Under the pieces are notes generated by a model. The model made no database searches. It had not been told where the DNA came from and saw only the letters and a program-made list of their open reading frames with translations. A stretch of DNA of 64,000 bases from Gymnothorax reevesii (lineage: Eukaryota; Chordata; Actinopteri; Anguilliformes; Muraenidae). Of the stretch, positions 1-11,008 are shown piece by piece. Each line of letters starts with the position of its first letter. Position 1 is the stretch's first letter. The DNA lies in assembly GCA_029721435.1 (NCBI GenBank), contig CM056577.1, forward strand, positions 118,480,219 to 118,544,218, read 5' to 3'. The position numbers were made by a program, and so were the translations under genes.

Positions 1-179
1 AATTAACTATAAATTATTCTTCTCGACCTCGCCCCTCAGTGTTATACCATTATACTTATTATGTCTCCATTTGTTTGGATAGTTTCACGGTTGATGGCTG
101 TTGGGTGCGGATTTTTTTCCCGTTTCAGCGTCGTGAGCAACTATATTTATATTTATGCAAAGGAACGGTTTGCGATGAA

Positions 180-486
180 TTCAACAACCAATAATCATGT
201 TGAACCAATCATGACCTCCCATTTTCTTGGCTTCCGTCCGGGGGAATAAAACTGATTGGTGCAACACGATCTTCATCCGGAGCAGAGGCGCGTGTACTTC
301 CGGGTACAGTAACTTGAGATTAATATCGGAAGACGGATTACTGTAAACTAGCTACGTGGTGTTCATTATGAATAAATAGCTCATACCTCATCACAGTAAT
401 TAGTTCGAATGCCATCTACTACGTCTGAAAACCATTAGAAGTTTAGCTGGTTGTTGCCAGTTTCATGAACAAAGGGAGACACTACG
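180..486 (+). promoter_or_regulatory. Possible promoter and non-coding first exon of the zinc-finger gene
   Basis: CCAAT-type motifs (accaataat about 188, accaatca about 205, and reverse attggt about 256) precede a CG-richer stretch with an ETS-like cttccgggt (about 297). A plausible donor, ACG followed by gtatgt, lies at 487. This arrangement fits a TATA-less promoter with a first exon ending near 486. It is inference only; no transcript evidence is available. Confidence 0.25.
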
Positions 487-1000
487 GTATGTTATCACTC
501 TGATCTATGCTCTGAAACAATTTCTTGTGTACTTCACTACCACAAATGCTTGGTTTTAGTTCATGAAAGAACTGGCCTATTGTTAGAATTTCAGCTGAAA
601 CCTCAGAGTCATTTACTTCGCTTGTCTGTTGTTATTTGCGGTTGGCTTGTCATAGATTAGTCGTGAAACTGTACGTACATGACCATGACCTCAATTTCCA
701 GATATAGATTTCCTTAATCTTTCGTTAACCCCTTTCAAATCCTCACAGTTACAAGGCTGTATGCTGGTTCTTTGCGCTTGTTTGTTTGTTTAAATGATGT
801 ATTGCACTATTCTGTAATGTTCAATTATTTCACATTATTGCTATCATAATTGACGCATTCTGTCTCATAGGAAATTTCATCCCATCTTTGTGATCGTCTT
901 GTGTAATCTATTCTTTATTCGTTCAAATTTCTGAAGATTTCTACTGCTGTTTCTATTCATTTACTGCCTGGATCTTTTCTAAAAACATGTTTTGTGCCCC
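487..1000. other. Probable 5' intron of the zinc-finger gene; no repeat recognised
   Basis: AT-rich single-copy-looking sequence between the possible donor at 487 and the possible acceptor ending at 1002. I see no open frame, tandem repeat or inverted repeat of note. Confidence 0.3.
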
Positions 1001-1070
1001 AGGTTGATGTCTTGTTGGCGTGGGAGAAAAAGAAACTTCAGGTAGTCATTAACTGAACAGATTCACAGGC

Positions 1071-1707
1071 ATGGATGTTACTCATGACCGCATTAATCTG
1101 GAAACAGGTGGTGAGGGTACACGCCAAATAAAATTAGCGGGAGACCAGAGAGGCAAGACTCCCTTCCATTCTACTGACAAGACCCGAACCTACATAAAAT
1201 CTGAAACTCAGCCACCGCAGCTAGAGGGTTGCATTGCACATGACCCGAACTTGCTCAATTGTCCGAATACCTCCACATTTCCGACAGCCTGTCTTGGACC
1301 AACACGCCGCAGACAGGAGGGCGCCGTCCCCTTCAAAGAGGAACGGAACGATTCCGAATTGCGTGCATTGAAAATTAAAGAAGAACCGGCCGAATGTGAG
1401 ATTATCGGTGCGAGCGCTGGACCCAGCGGAATCCGCATCGCCAGAAAAACATTCACGTGCAGGTCTGCTGTTGTTAAACTGGAGCCCATAGACATTGCTG
1501 ATTTGAAACCCCAGCTGGATTCTGTGTATATTGGCAGAACAGCTAGTCAGGTAAAAGCTGAACCGGTGTTGGATTCTCAGCAAAATGGGGGTGCCAATGT
1601 AGAATATAATCCCCGTTTAATCAAAAGAGAGGAAAATGGGCACTATTTAGAATCGCCTGGAAGGGGTCCAGAAATATTGGCCAGTGAAGACCACTGTGCA
1701 GAGTCGG
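1071..1707 (+). CDS. Zinc-finger gene, first coding exon with SUMO-type motifs
   Basis: This exon encodes residues 1-212 plus one base. The start ATG at 1071 lies a few bases after possible acceptors (gtgccccag ending at 1002, or attcacag ending at 1068), so an upstream non-coding exon is likely. Five psi-K-x-E sumoylation consensus sites are visible: IKSE (Lys43), IKEE (Lys103), VKLE (Lys136), VKAE (Lys162) and IKRE (Lys185). This pattern is common in the N-terminal part of fish zinc-finger repressors. Reading continues open past the donor to 1895, but that tail becomes low-complexity (FFFFEK) and is intronic. Confidence 0.8.
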
Positions 1708-4700
1708 GTAAGTTGGTAGAGAAGAGCTGTGAGAAAGCTCTCTTTAAAGATGGTGTCCTTGTGATTTACGGTCAAAAAACCATACTTGCGAATGAGTGTC
1801 AGTTTTTTTTTTTTGAAAAGTTGACATTCAGTTACTTTCACTCAGACATTTTGACATGGAGAATATGTTTACATGGACATTTAGGATTTAAGTAATATCT
1901 ATTCTGTACTATCCATACATATTTGGGCATCGGCAAAGTCCGTATTTTACCTGACTATCACAACATGCTGGATGTGAAAATAAATAATAACTACGAGTTG
2001 ATAGAACATACTTTCAGCTATGTTTTTATGGCATTTACATTCAAATCTGGGCAATGGTGTAGGAATTAGTAGTGTTTATATGTGCCCCTCACCCTTTCTT
2101 TAAGGGAATGAAAGTAATGGACCTTTCCGACTAGCATCGACCAGCTCCGCCCCCCATAGTTACTGTTGCTAAGACCCACAGCACAGCAAAAGTTTGAGCA
2201 GATTCCCGAAAATATTGCGACGCGTTTGGTGCTCAATGCATCCAACTTGTCCGGCAGTCTGCCAGAGAGGCCTTAACTATTCAACGCAAGGATATACTCA
2301 TGACATTAATTTTTTCAACGGAACGGGTTAAGATACAAGAGTGACCGCGAAGAGCTGGCGATCAATGCAGGAAAGCCGAGCACCCAATAAACTGCACATT
2401 TAGATCAAACCAGGCAAAATAGAGGAATCGCACTGCACGTGTAAAGCAGGCAGTTTTTGTACATTTGTTGCCATCGCTGTGCTTAAAATAACACTGGATC
2501 CAGTATGCTGTCTGACGTCTGTTGGCCATGAGTTGGGTAGTCCGCGAGCTAGACTGTAATTAATCATATTACGCAATGCAGCTAACCCTTAAATTAGCTA
2601 CATTAGACATAATCATTACTCTAACGTTCGTGATATCGGTGTTTTCCTCCAAACCAAGCTCTATGTCAAGCTAAATAAACTCATTTCGGCTAAGGGACTG
2701 ACATTCTCGGCTTGCCAGCTACCTAGCCAACTTTTCCCACGTTAAAGTTGGAGTATGCAATCTTGGAACAGCAAGCAAAATTTGAATGTGGCCTCCCCTC
2801 TAAGCCCACTCCCTCCCGTCAAGTCTCTGACCGAAGCCACGCCCCCTGATTCACATGCACGAGCGCGAGTCTCGCATCCCGTTTAGAGACGGGATATGTG
2901 GTTCTTTGAAGGGAGAGGGATCTTGAGGAGCCGTTCCTTTCAAAGAGCGGTTCAAAAGACTGGCTCCTTATTATATTTATTTATTATCTAGAAGTCAACC
3001 AGGGTAACTCATTTTTATCAAGGAAACAATCGCTGGTAGCAGTTATAAGTTAAGATTTAGATCAGAATAATTTAAATTTACTCATCCCACCAACATATAC
3101 TCTATTAGTAGGAATTATTGTGAAATATTGATTGGAATTTCATTTGGCTTGTGTTTTCTTTGTAAACATTCCAATAGGTGGTGCCATATCCCCATGCTTT
3201 GACAGTGAGATCACTATTTTGAATTTTCCCTCACCTAAAAAAACTTTGTGACACAATAAAAACTACGCAGGCTACAGATTAATTCCATGCAAAACAACTT
3301 CATTGTAAAATTTTCCATCACAAGGACATTTTAACGATACAGAAAAACATAAAAATAATGAATAAGAATATAAAAGATATATGTTTATAAGAATATATAA
3401 ATAAAACTAGATTAAAAATTAGGACATGATAAAAAAATTGTACGACCCTACCTGGTGTTTGTACACCTGAACTACTTTACAGACAGGAGCTCAGCTCCTT
3501 GACTCGAATCCACATCAGAACAGATACAGCGGCAAATGTCCTCAGTCCAGTCGGGCGGCGCTCACTAATATTCTCCTCCCCTAAGTTAGCTGCACATATA
3601 TAGCTGCGTTCACGTGAATGGAGCGTGCTTAGGACAACTCAAACTCGGAGATGTCATTAGTCGTTCACGTGAAGGCAGCGTGGACAACTCAGACTCATGG
3701 GGCGCACAGATGACACATGAAGGCAGCGTAGGCAATTTGCATATAAGAATGGCTCGCAACTGCGAATCGGTTCTCATTGTTCACTTGAAAGAGCCGTTCA
3801 AAAGACTCTACTCGTTCGCGAACGTCACATCTCTAATCCCGTTACCTGGATGCAGTGTCCTATGTCTGAATCGTAAGCGGAGCTGAGTGACCGCTAGGTG
3901 CAAACACAGCGAAATATCTACATTTTACCATCAACAACTATCCTATGAATGCGGCCTCAGGTCAAAGACCAAACCAATACGACTACCTGGGCATATTAGA
4001 AATAGAGTTACAGCATATTATGTATAAAACACAGCTAGCCTGAGCACTGGAAACAAGCTAACGTCAGCCACGAGCGCAACATGAGATATTCTCAACGGAG
4101 TGTTACTGTAACCATTGACGTCTTGCATATGAAGCTATACGGCATTTCAGAATGTTTGTTAACAATATGCGCCAAGATGCTTCTCGGTGGCAGAACGTGA
4201 GCGGCTTCCCACTGACCTGAAGAGATCCAGTCGGGAAAGCCTGTCTTAAAGGGGGCTGCCAAGCTGTTACGGAATTACAGTCCTACTACATTTTGGGTTG
4301 TAACTCTACAGCTAAATAAGATAAAATAAAGTATGATGTGTCATATTGAAGGTATTAATTTGTTCTTTAATATTATTTAGTGAAAATATATTTTTTGAGA
4401 AATTTTCATAGAAGAAACAAGCAAAAGCTACTCCGTCACGGAGTTACACAAAATTGACGTGGTTTTTTTAATGTTGTGTTTAACTATTCTGAAAATGATG
4501 TTCCTGTCATAGCTAAGTGATGAAACTTCAATGAAACTTATGAAACATTAATATCACTTAAATGTTCACAGTTCTTTGCTTCGTGATCTTGAATAGACTA
4601 TTGGCAAGAACCGCCTTGCCTCTGACAACCTTGGTACCTCTGCCAAGCTTTCAGCAGCGTAGGTCCACACGTATAATTGCAGACGCGTACCCATGGTTAC

Positions 4701-7700
4701 TGTTCCCGGCTGCTGCGGCATATTCAATTCCCGACTCGTTCCTGAGCTTTTCGGAAACAGTCAAAAGCAAGGATTCGAATACAGCCTATGGTGTTGCTAC
4801 TGGGATGGGCTGGACCTTGGTAAGATAAGGCAACCTGTTTGGCTGTTTTGCTACACGTGATTGGCAGGTCGGAAAGGTCCACTGAATTAGACCTGAATTC
4901 AACTTCAACATACTTAAGCAAAATGCAGCTATAGATGCCTTCAAACATCTGGCAGAGCATCGGTGATGTCATTGGATTCCAGACTTAAAGCAATTCTTAC
5001 CTTTCTGGCATGAAGCACAGCACTTAGTAGAAATTTAAACATGAACAACTCCGCCTCCCTCCAAAGTCCCACCCTCTTCCCCCTGCCTGACCTCTGAGAC
5101 AGTGAGCAGCGCTTGAAGCTGCGAAACAAATTTTTCCAACGACAGATTGCATTCAATGTCAATGCAAAGACGTGAATCTTGCGTGTATTCGCGTCATTGC
5201 ATTGACATTGAATGTAATCTGTCGATCGAAAAATTTGTTTCGCGTCCGTAGTGAAAGCGTCTTGAAACGGGGCAATGGAGTCAGATTCAGAGGCACCAGT
5301 CAGTGAAAACCAACCAACAGTAATTGCATAATATTCAATTTTATATCTGGTATAAAATCAAATGCCCTTTTAACGTCTGACAAACTACTATTAAAGTAAT
5401 TATAATAATTATCACATTTCAGTGCCTGTTTGTTTACAGTCAGATGCATCATTTTTCAGCAGAATTCATACATATTTTCTTGCAAAACTGCTGTTATAAC
5501 GTCTTACCTCACTAGAATTGTCCCGGTAACGTTAGTCATTAAATTATGAGCAGTTCCAGCTTTTTTATTGGCAGGCTAACTTTGTCCAGTACCTGTTTTG
5601 TCTCTACCGCTCTGCTGCTCTGCCAGAGAGGCGCGCCTTGCAAGTGGTGACAGCAGTAGGCGACTGGAAGGGACTCAGCGACGGATGACAGACAGAAAGC
5701 TCGGCAAATCATTTTATTCGGACCGAATTAAATGATTGGTCAGACTTTTATCACAAATATATGAGAATTGAGTATTGACGAGTTTTAACACCTGGTGGAT
5801 TTATTTTACATTTTAGTGTGCCATACGCTTATTAGGAGCATTTCAAGACTACAAATGAAAACTGTAAAAATGCCAGAAAGGTAAGAATTGCTTTAAGGCA
5901 GTTATTGACTGCAAAGGATTTGCGACCAATAATTAAAGATGGCAGTTGAACTTGTGATTCTGTCAGTTTTTCCAATTATTTCTGAGCCCCTAATATTTGA
6001 GGGTTGTGTGTGTACGTAGAATTTAATTAAGTTTCAACTTGGGAAATGCCGTTTTTTAAAATAGAAACTTTAAATTTAGACTGAGTAAACTCTCAAGCAT
6101 ATCTCAATTGTTTTGTTTCAAATCTTTAGTGGTAGAATGCAGAACTAAATTGATCAAACTTATGTCGCTATAGTTCCAAACCTGACTGCATATTTAATTT
6201 CTTATTGGAGAGTTTTTTCTTTGTCTGTCATCACCAGCCGCTAAAGCGATGCTGGTATTGTTTTCAATGGACTGTCTGTGTCATCAGGGCAAACTTTAAG
6301 CCTAGTTTGAAACCACTAAACAACTGCTCTGTAAGATTCAGGATGTCTGCAGGTGTTTATATGCATGTCTGTCTGTTTTGGTTTGTAGACAATTTTTATT
6401 AGCATGCAAGCATTGGTATCTTTTAAGATGCAGTCACATAACATTATTGCTGAGCAGTTGGATAGAGAGGAAGGCTGAGTTTGAAGATGGGTGTGGTCTG
6501 CATATACACGCATTGAACAGGGTGCGGCCTGAGTACGCACTCAATGAAAAAGGTGCGGCCTCAGTACGTGCTCACTGAACAGGGTGCATGCTTGCTGAGC
6601 AGGGTGAGGCCTGAGTACGCACTCGCTGAGCAGGGTGAGGCCTGAGTACGCACTCGCTGAGCAGGTGAGGCCTGAGTACGCACTCGCTGAGCAGGTGAGG
6701 CCTGAGTACGCACTCGCTGAGCAGGGTGAGGCCTGAGTACGCACTCTCTGAGCAGCTGAGCAGGGTGAGGCCCGAGTACGCTCTTGCTGAGCAGGGTGAG
6801 GCCTGAGTACGCACTCGCTGAGCAGGGTGAGGCTTGAGTACGCACTCGCTGAGCAGGATGAGGCCTGAGTACGCACTTGCATAGCAGGGTGAGGCCTGAG
6901 TACGCACTCACTGAGCAGCTGAGCAGGGTGAGGTCTGAGTTCGCACTTGCTGAGCAGGGTGAAACCTGAGTATGCACTCGCTGAGCATGGTGAAGCCTGA
7001 GTATGCACTCGCTGAGCAGGGTGAGGCTTGAGTATGCACTCACTAAACACATTTTGATCAGTACTGCTTTACTGCAAATGATACCAGCTATGTGTCATGG
7101 CTGCTGCAGACCCAGCTCTCTTCTCATCTAAAATTTGTTTCCCCTCTTTCTCTTCTGTCTCGTACCTCCCACATTTTCTCGCCCTCTGTTTTGCCCGAAT
7201 GTCCCCCTGCCTCCCTGTCTCACCCCACTCTCAGAATCTAGTTCTGAGTTCTTCCCTTGTACTAAGTGTTCAGTTTCTTTCACTGACATATCTTACCTGG
7301 AGAAACACCTCAAGTGGACCCACCCAGACGAGTATCTGGTTTGGCTCAAGAGCCGCCGGGCGATCAAGGGCAAAAGGGGCCGCGGCACCCTGAGGACATT
7401 CAACTGCCCCGAGTGCAGGAGCAGCTTCCTCTCCCAGCGCCTCCTCGCTCTCCACAGCCGCCAGGTGCACCCCATCCCCGTCCCCAAAAAGCCGCACCCC
7501 TGCCCACAGTGTCCGCGCGGCTTCCACTACCTGGCCAGCCTACAGAAGCACTGCAGGCACTGGCACAAGCTGAAGACCATCTGGGCCGACGGACAGCTGA
7601 GCTGCCAGGACTGCGGTGGACGCCTGGGCGAGTTCGAGAGTCACCGACCGCACGTGTGCGGCGATGCGGAGGACGGGGAGAAGGTTAGGGTGGCGGGCGA

Positions 7701-8634
7701 CTACGGCGGCGGAGGGATTCTGGAGTGCAACGTGTGCAGGCGGAGCTACAGCAGCATACAGAACCTGCGCATACACATGCGCATGCACACGGGCGAGCGG
7801 CCCTTCCCCTGCCGGGACTGCGGCAAGCGCTTCACGGACGCCGGCAGCCTGCGCAAACACGCCCGCATACACTCGGGCGACAAGCCCTTCAAGTGTCCCG
7901 ACTGCAGCAAGACGTTCGGCAGGATACACCACCTCACGTCCCACCAGCGAACGCACTCTGGGGAGAAGCCGTACCCCTGTCCCGACTGCGGGAGGCGCTT
8001 CAGCCACACGGGGGAGCTGAAGATCCACTCCCGCTCCCACTCTGGGGAGAAACCGTACCACTGCTCCGAGTGCGGGAAGGACTTCGTGGTCATCAGCAAC
8101 CTGCGGGCTCACCAGCGGGTGCACAGCGGGGAAAAGGGCCACCAGTGCGGCGAGTGCGGGAGGAAGTTCGGGGAGGCGGGGGTGCTGAAGAAGCACCTGC
8201 GCACGCACACCGGCGAGAGGCCGTACCACTGCACCGCCTGCGGCAAGCAGTTCAACCGCGTCCACCACCTGAAGGCCCACCAGCGCACACACACCGGCGA
8301 GAAGCCGTACGCCTGCGACGAGTGCGGCAAGAGCTTCAGCCAGTCGGGCGACCTGACCAAACATAAGCGCACGCACACCGGAGAGAAGCCCTTCCCCTGC
8401 CCCGACTGCGAGCGCAGCTACAACAACTCTGGCGACCTCCGCAAGCACAGCCGCAGCCACACTGGCGACAGGCCCTACCGCTGCAAGGAGTGCGGCAAGA
8501 GCTTCCGAATGGTCCACCATCTTAAAACCCACAACCGAATCCACACCGGCGAGAGACCTTACCCCTGCCCGCACTGTCCCCACGCATTTGCCCGACCTCA
8601 CCACCTAACCTCTCATATCAGGGTGCACCACTGA
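1071..8634 (+). CDS. C2H2 zinc-finger protein gene, spliced (1071-1707 joined to 7235-8634)
   Basis: Two coding exons join in frame to give 678 residues. Exon 1 ends at a strong GGgtaagt donor (1708) after the first base of a codon. Exon 2 follows a pyrimidine-rich acceptor ending ctctcag (7234) and supplies the other two bases, so the intron is phase 1. The N-terminal half is acidic and unstructured-looking with five psi-K-x-E sites; the C-terminal half holds 14 C2H2 fingers, 11 of them a near-regular array with TGEKP-type linkers. The family comprises nuclear sequence-specific DNA-binding proteins, usually transcription regulators. No KRAB, SCAN or BTB domain is visible. Fish genomes carry many such genes, so I give no symbol. 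The intron is full of repeats. The gene model is firm in its coding part; the 5'UTR is not proved. Confidence 0.85.
1708..4240. other. First part of the 5.5-kb intron; unassigned, with scattered foldback and repeat fragments
   Basis: No coding content is supported beyond the donor. A short hairpin, atcccgt with acgggat arms around ttagag, lies at 2876-2896. A motif close to GAGCGGTTCAAAAGACT recurs at about 2942 and, as GAGCCGTTCAAAAGACT, at about 3791, suggesting a transposon with subterminal repeats covering roughly 2870-3850. A motif of the form cgttcacgtgaa with downstream ggcagcg is repeated near 3608-3740. Family not recognised. Confidence 0.35.
4245..4545 (+). repeat. Dispersed repeat copy 1 (YACGGARTTACA-motif family)
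   Basis: About 300 bp that match 18735-19030 nearly base for base, beginning gggggctgccaagctgt and ending near gttcctgtcatag. Both copies hold several versions of a tcacggaattaca-like word. The source family is not recognised. The copy ends before the divergent sequence from about 4545. Confidence 0.75.
4560..5100. other. Unassigned intronic sequence
   Basis: A short open frame (4562-4828) ends at a donor-like ttgGTAAGA, but it has no recognisable domain and no plausible role in the zinc-finger transcript. I see no clear repeat structure here. Confidence 0.3.
5111..5262. mobile_element. Palindromic foldback MITE
   Basis: The left arm (about 5120-5177, starting tgcgaaacaaatttttc) and right arm (about 5187-5245, ending gaaaaatttgtttcgcg) are near-perfect inverted complements around a spacer of about 10 bp. 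The outer edges (gcgcttgaagc and gcgtcttgaaac) are less conserved. A related but shorter element lies at 9383-9482, and a related palindrome at 29721-29891. Confidence 0.75.
5270..6515. other. Unassigned AT-rich intronic sequence
   Basis: No domain-bearing frame and no clear inverted or tandem repeat were found. A word resembling ctgccagagaggc occurs both here (about 5620) and at about 2262, hinting at distant repeat relics. Confidence 0.3.
6516..7050 (+). repeat. Minisatellite, 31-bp unit, about 17 copies
   Basis: Tandem copies of a 31-bp unit starting gagcagggtgaggcctgagt and ending acgcactcgct. Some units lack one G (gagcaggtgagg), and two junctions carry an extra gagcagct. The 5' units (6516-6596) are the most divergent. 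The array ends about 185 bp before the acceptor of the zinc-finger exon. Because 31 is not a multiple of three, open frames on the minus strand cycle through all phases and are not genes. Confidence 0.95.
7235..8634 (+). CDS. Zinc-finger gene, terminal coding exon with 14 C2H2 fingers
   Basis: After the acceptor at 7233-7234 the exon encodes residues 213-678 and stops with TGA at 8632-8634. Three divergent fingers come first (FPCTKC, FNCPEC and HPCPQC), then a degenerate Cys/His segment (LSCQDC... HRPHVC), then 11 tandem fingers from LECNVC to the C-terminal HIRVHH, joined by TGEKP/SGEKP/TGERP-type linkers. Each finger of the array has the C-x2-C-x12-H-x3-H spacing. The exon is markedly GC-rich compared with its AT-rich surroundings, which is usual for such terminal finger exons. 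Long minus-strand reading frames here are antisense shadows. Confidence 0.92.
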
Positions 8635-9060
8635 GAGAGGCCTAGACTGGACCTTATGGATGGAGAGACTGAAACAGGCTTTGGTGGACAGGGTCCTTTA
8701 TCAGGATTGTACAGTTTGCTGAATAACTGCACTGAGTAAAGCCTGACATCCTCCTAAATCTGCAGCATGGAGCACAAAGTAAAAGTGGGGCTGTACTGGA
8801 TTTTTAACATGGTTGCTATCCAGCCAACTCATTACTTAGGGTTTATAATTCTCGCCCCAGGGATTAGCAAGGTACTGTACATTGCTGTACTATCAACAAT
8901 CAAAAACTATTAGTGTGCAATAGTGTTTATCTGGAATAGGAGACAAGGAGCGGAGCTTGCAACCAAAAGGTTGCGGAAATCGACTGAATTTTTGTTTTGG
9001 CCTTGTGCATTTCTCTTAATCTGAATTTTTTTCAATTTGAATAAAGTGGAATTGTGCAAA
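8635..9060 (+). other. 3'UTR of the zinc-finger gene with polyadenylation signal
   Basis: Sequence downstream of the stop codon is unique and AT-rich. A canonical AATAAA lies at 9040-9045 followed by a GT-containing stretch, so cleavage would fall near 9060. No competing signal was noted closer to the stop. Confidence 0.6.
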
Positions 9061-9382
9061 ATGTAAGCTGTTGCATGAAATTTGCCTATCGCTGAGCCAC
9101 CTGCTGTTCATAATTCCACGCCTTGGAATTATTATGGACGTCTCGCCACCCTATGAATTTGACGTATGTTGACTGGGCAGTATTCATGAACTGAATAGCA
9201 TCTATTCCAATGTTAACTGTACTGTTTTGTCCCAAAGGTTTGGATGAATATATGTGAGTTTTGTTTTGCGCAGTGATTGTTTGTAAGCGGAGTACTCTGT
9301 GTAAGACAGGAGGAGAAGTGCAGGATGGGTAAATTGCAGATTTGTGAAGGGGGCAAAAAAATGAACCCACTGCCCCCCTTAA
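9061..9382. other. Downstream flank of the zinc-finger gene; nothing recognised
   Basis: Unique-looking AT-rich sequence. Short open frames on both strands have no recognisable features. Confidence 0.3.
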
Positions 9383-9482
9383 GCCGCTTCCACACTGGAC
9401 GCAAAATGAATTTTTTGCACAACAGATTACATTCAAAGTCGATGCAAAGACGCGAATAGTTTCACGACTGGTGTGAAAGCAG
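9383..9482. mobile_element. Short MITE, related to the 5111 and 29721 palindromes
   Basis: Termini gccgcttccacac and gtgtgaaagcagt are imperfect inverted repeats, flanked on both sides by TTAA (9379-9382 and 9483-9486). The interior word acagattacattcaaagtcgatgcaaagacgcgaat is closely shared with the left arm of the 5111-5262 palindrome. About 100 bp long. Confidence 0.55.
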
Positions 9483-9489
9483 TTTAACT

Positions 9490-10400
9490 CTTTCCCAGCT
9501 CTTGTTTACATGAGGACAAAATGGTTTAGGAAAAACACTGCCTCACACACAACAACAATAAAAAAATCTAAATATTTTATTTTTGGATGTCATGGGCTGA
9601 TCCTTTGACAGAGTATCTCTCTATTCCATGGAACTCCTTCCAGAAAACTCCTCTGCACTACTATTTAAGTCCAACTCTTCCTCATAATCCATGTCCATCA
9701 TTTTGAATGATGTTCTTTGACCGATGAGCAAAAACGAAACGGGTTGCAGATGGCCAAATGATTCCACATTTCGATATCCTCAGAATGGGCAGATTCTCAG
9801 CTTTCTTTTCACGTACATCACACAATAATTCAATGTAATATGAAATGCGACAGTGGAAAGTTTGGCAACCTTTCCTGTCGGGAAAGAGTCAATGTAAAAT
9901 GTGCACCTTCATGGAGTTGTTTTGTGAACAGGTTATATGCCCAAAAATATAAATATTTAGTTAGATATAGGCCTATGTATTTTGTCTGCTAAAAAATAAA
10001 AGTGAATGAATAAATGAAAAGTCCAAGTGCTGTGGTGTGTGTATGTGTGTATTTTTATTCAGTGCTTTGTGAAGTAAACATGAAATGCCTCATTTTCCGC
10101 ACAAGTTGGGACAGACTTAAACCACGGCACTGAGAGAGTATTTTTGCAACACAAATACACAAATATCCTGGTTGGGGGCTATAGCTCATGGTTATGGCTT
10201 GGCCATTTAGTTCCACTTCTGGAAAATGTTGATGCTTTTTTCCCCCCGGACAATTCGGTGCTCGTCTTGAAGTACATGAATGACCTGCAAAGAGCCCTAC
10301 TGAACAGTGCTGAGGTCAGTGGAAAACTCATCGCGCTTGGTTTAATTTTAAACTTCACTGTCCCTCCTCTTCCATGCTTTTCTGGATGGCATAGAAGCAA
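9490..10400. other. Intergenic sequence, no gene recognised
   Basis: AT-rich sequence with a short TG-rich tract near 10033-10051. A direct echo, ttccctgtcgggaaagagtc-like, occurs about 9887. No coding region is supported. Confidence 0.3.
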
Positions 10401-10545
10401 ACCCCCTGAGCAGTGATGTAATATTTTGTGGAAAGGCTTTCCTGAAGAGAGGAAGCTCATTGCAGCAAAGGAGGCACAAATCCCATATTAATTCCCATAG
10501 TTTTTTAAATGAGGCGTTTGGATGAGCAGGCGTGCACATACTTTT
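10180..10545 (+). mobile_element. Degenerate 3' end of a Tc1-like transposon
   Basis: The right-hand part (about 10410-10545) matches the common fish Tc1/mariner 3' end: gtggaaaggctttcctgaag, a gcagcaaaggagg block, then gatgagcaggcgtgcacata before cttttggcaac. Upstream sequence to about 10180 is probably the decayed transposase end. No intact frame remains and no partner terminal repeat was found in this region. Confidence 0.65.
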
Positions 10546-10953
10546 GGCAACGTATTATACGTTTTGCACGAAAGTGTTGCGTTTAATCTGTTTTTTTTTC
10601 CTATATGCTGCCACAGCCTTCATACACTTCATGGCTTACCTTCAATAATAGACGGTTCAAATATGTGTATAAACTAAGCAGTAATGAATGCGCGGCGCTT
10701 CCCGACGAATAGGTCTTTGCAGTAAACTAAGGTGGTCATCAAACAATCGCTTCGTTTGAGACTGTGCTGCCATCCACCTATGGAGGAGGGATTTTCAGTA
10801 GTTATTTTTCCATCCTCGGTTTGAATGTGAGGCAGACCATAGTATTGCAAAGTATGAGAAGTTCTATGACGGTCGTCTGCACCAACGATTATGAATTGCT
10901 GCTTCTTTTGGCCTAATAAGTCAATAGAAAAGTTCACCGTCTGCATTCGCAAC

Positions 10954-10955
<2 letters not shown>

Positions 10956-11002
<47 letters not shown>

Positions 11003-11008
11003 GGGGGG
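10956..11008 (+). repeat. (TG)n microsatellite followed by a poly-G run
   Basis: A TG dinucleotide tract (about 10956-10985) runs directly into more than 20 consecutive Gs. Assembly or polymerase slippage length error is likely here. The short open frame crossing it is an artefact. Confidence 0.95.

Noticed and set aside
1708..1895. Continuation of the zinc-finger first exon
   Set aside because: A strong donor at 1708 matches the phase of the finger exon, and the downstream reading is low-complexity.
6516..7050. Possible CRISPR-like array
   Set aside because: The units follow each other without unique spacers, and the genome is vertebrate.
6541..7052. Minus-strand frames of 111-169 codons with repeating SAYSGLTLL-like words
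   Set aside because: They are generated by the 31-bp minisatellite, which is open in several frames; no start context or splice support.
7540..8604. A 354-codon minus-strand frame and several shorter ones opposite the zinc-finger exon
   Set aside because: They are antisense shadows of the GC-rich finger exon; the + strand has the finger motifs and a consistent splice model.
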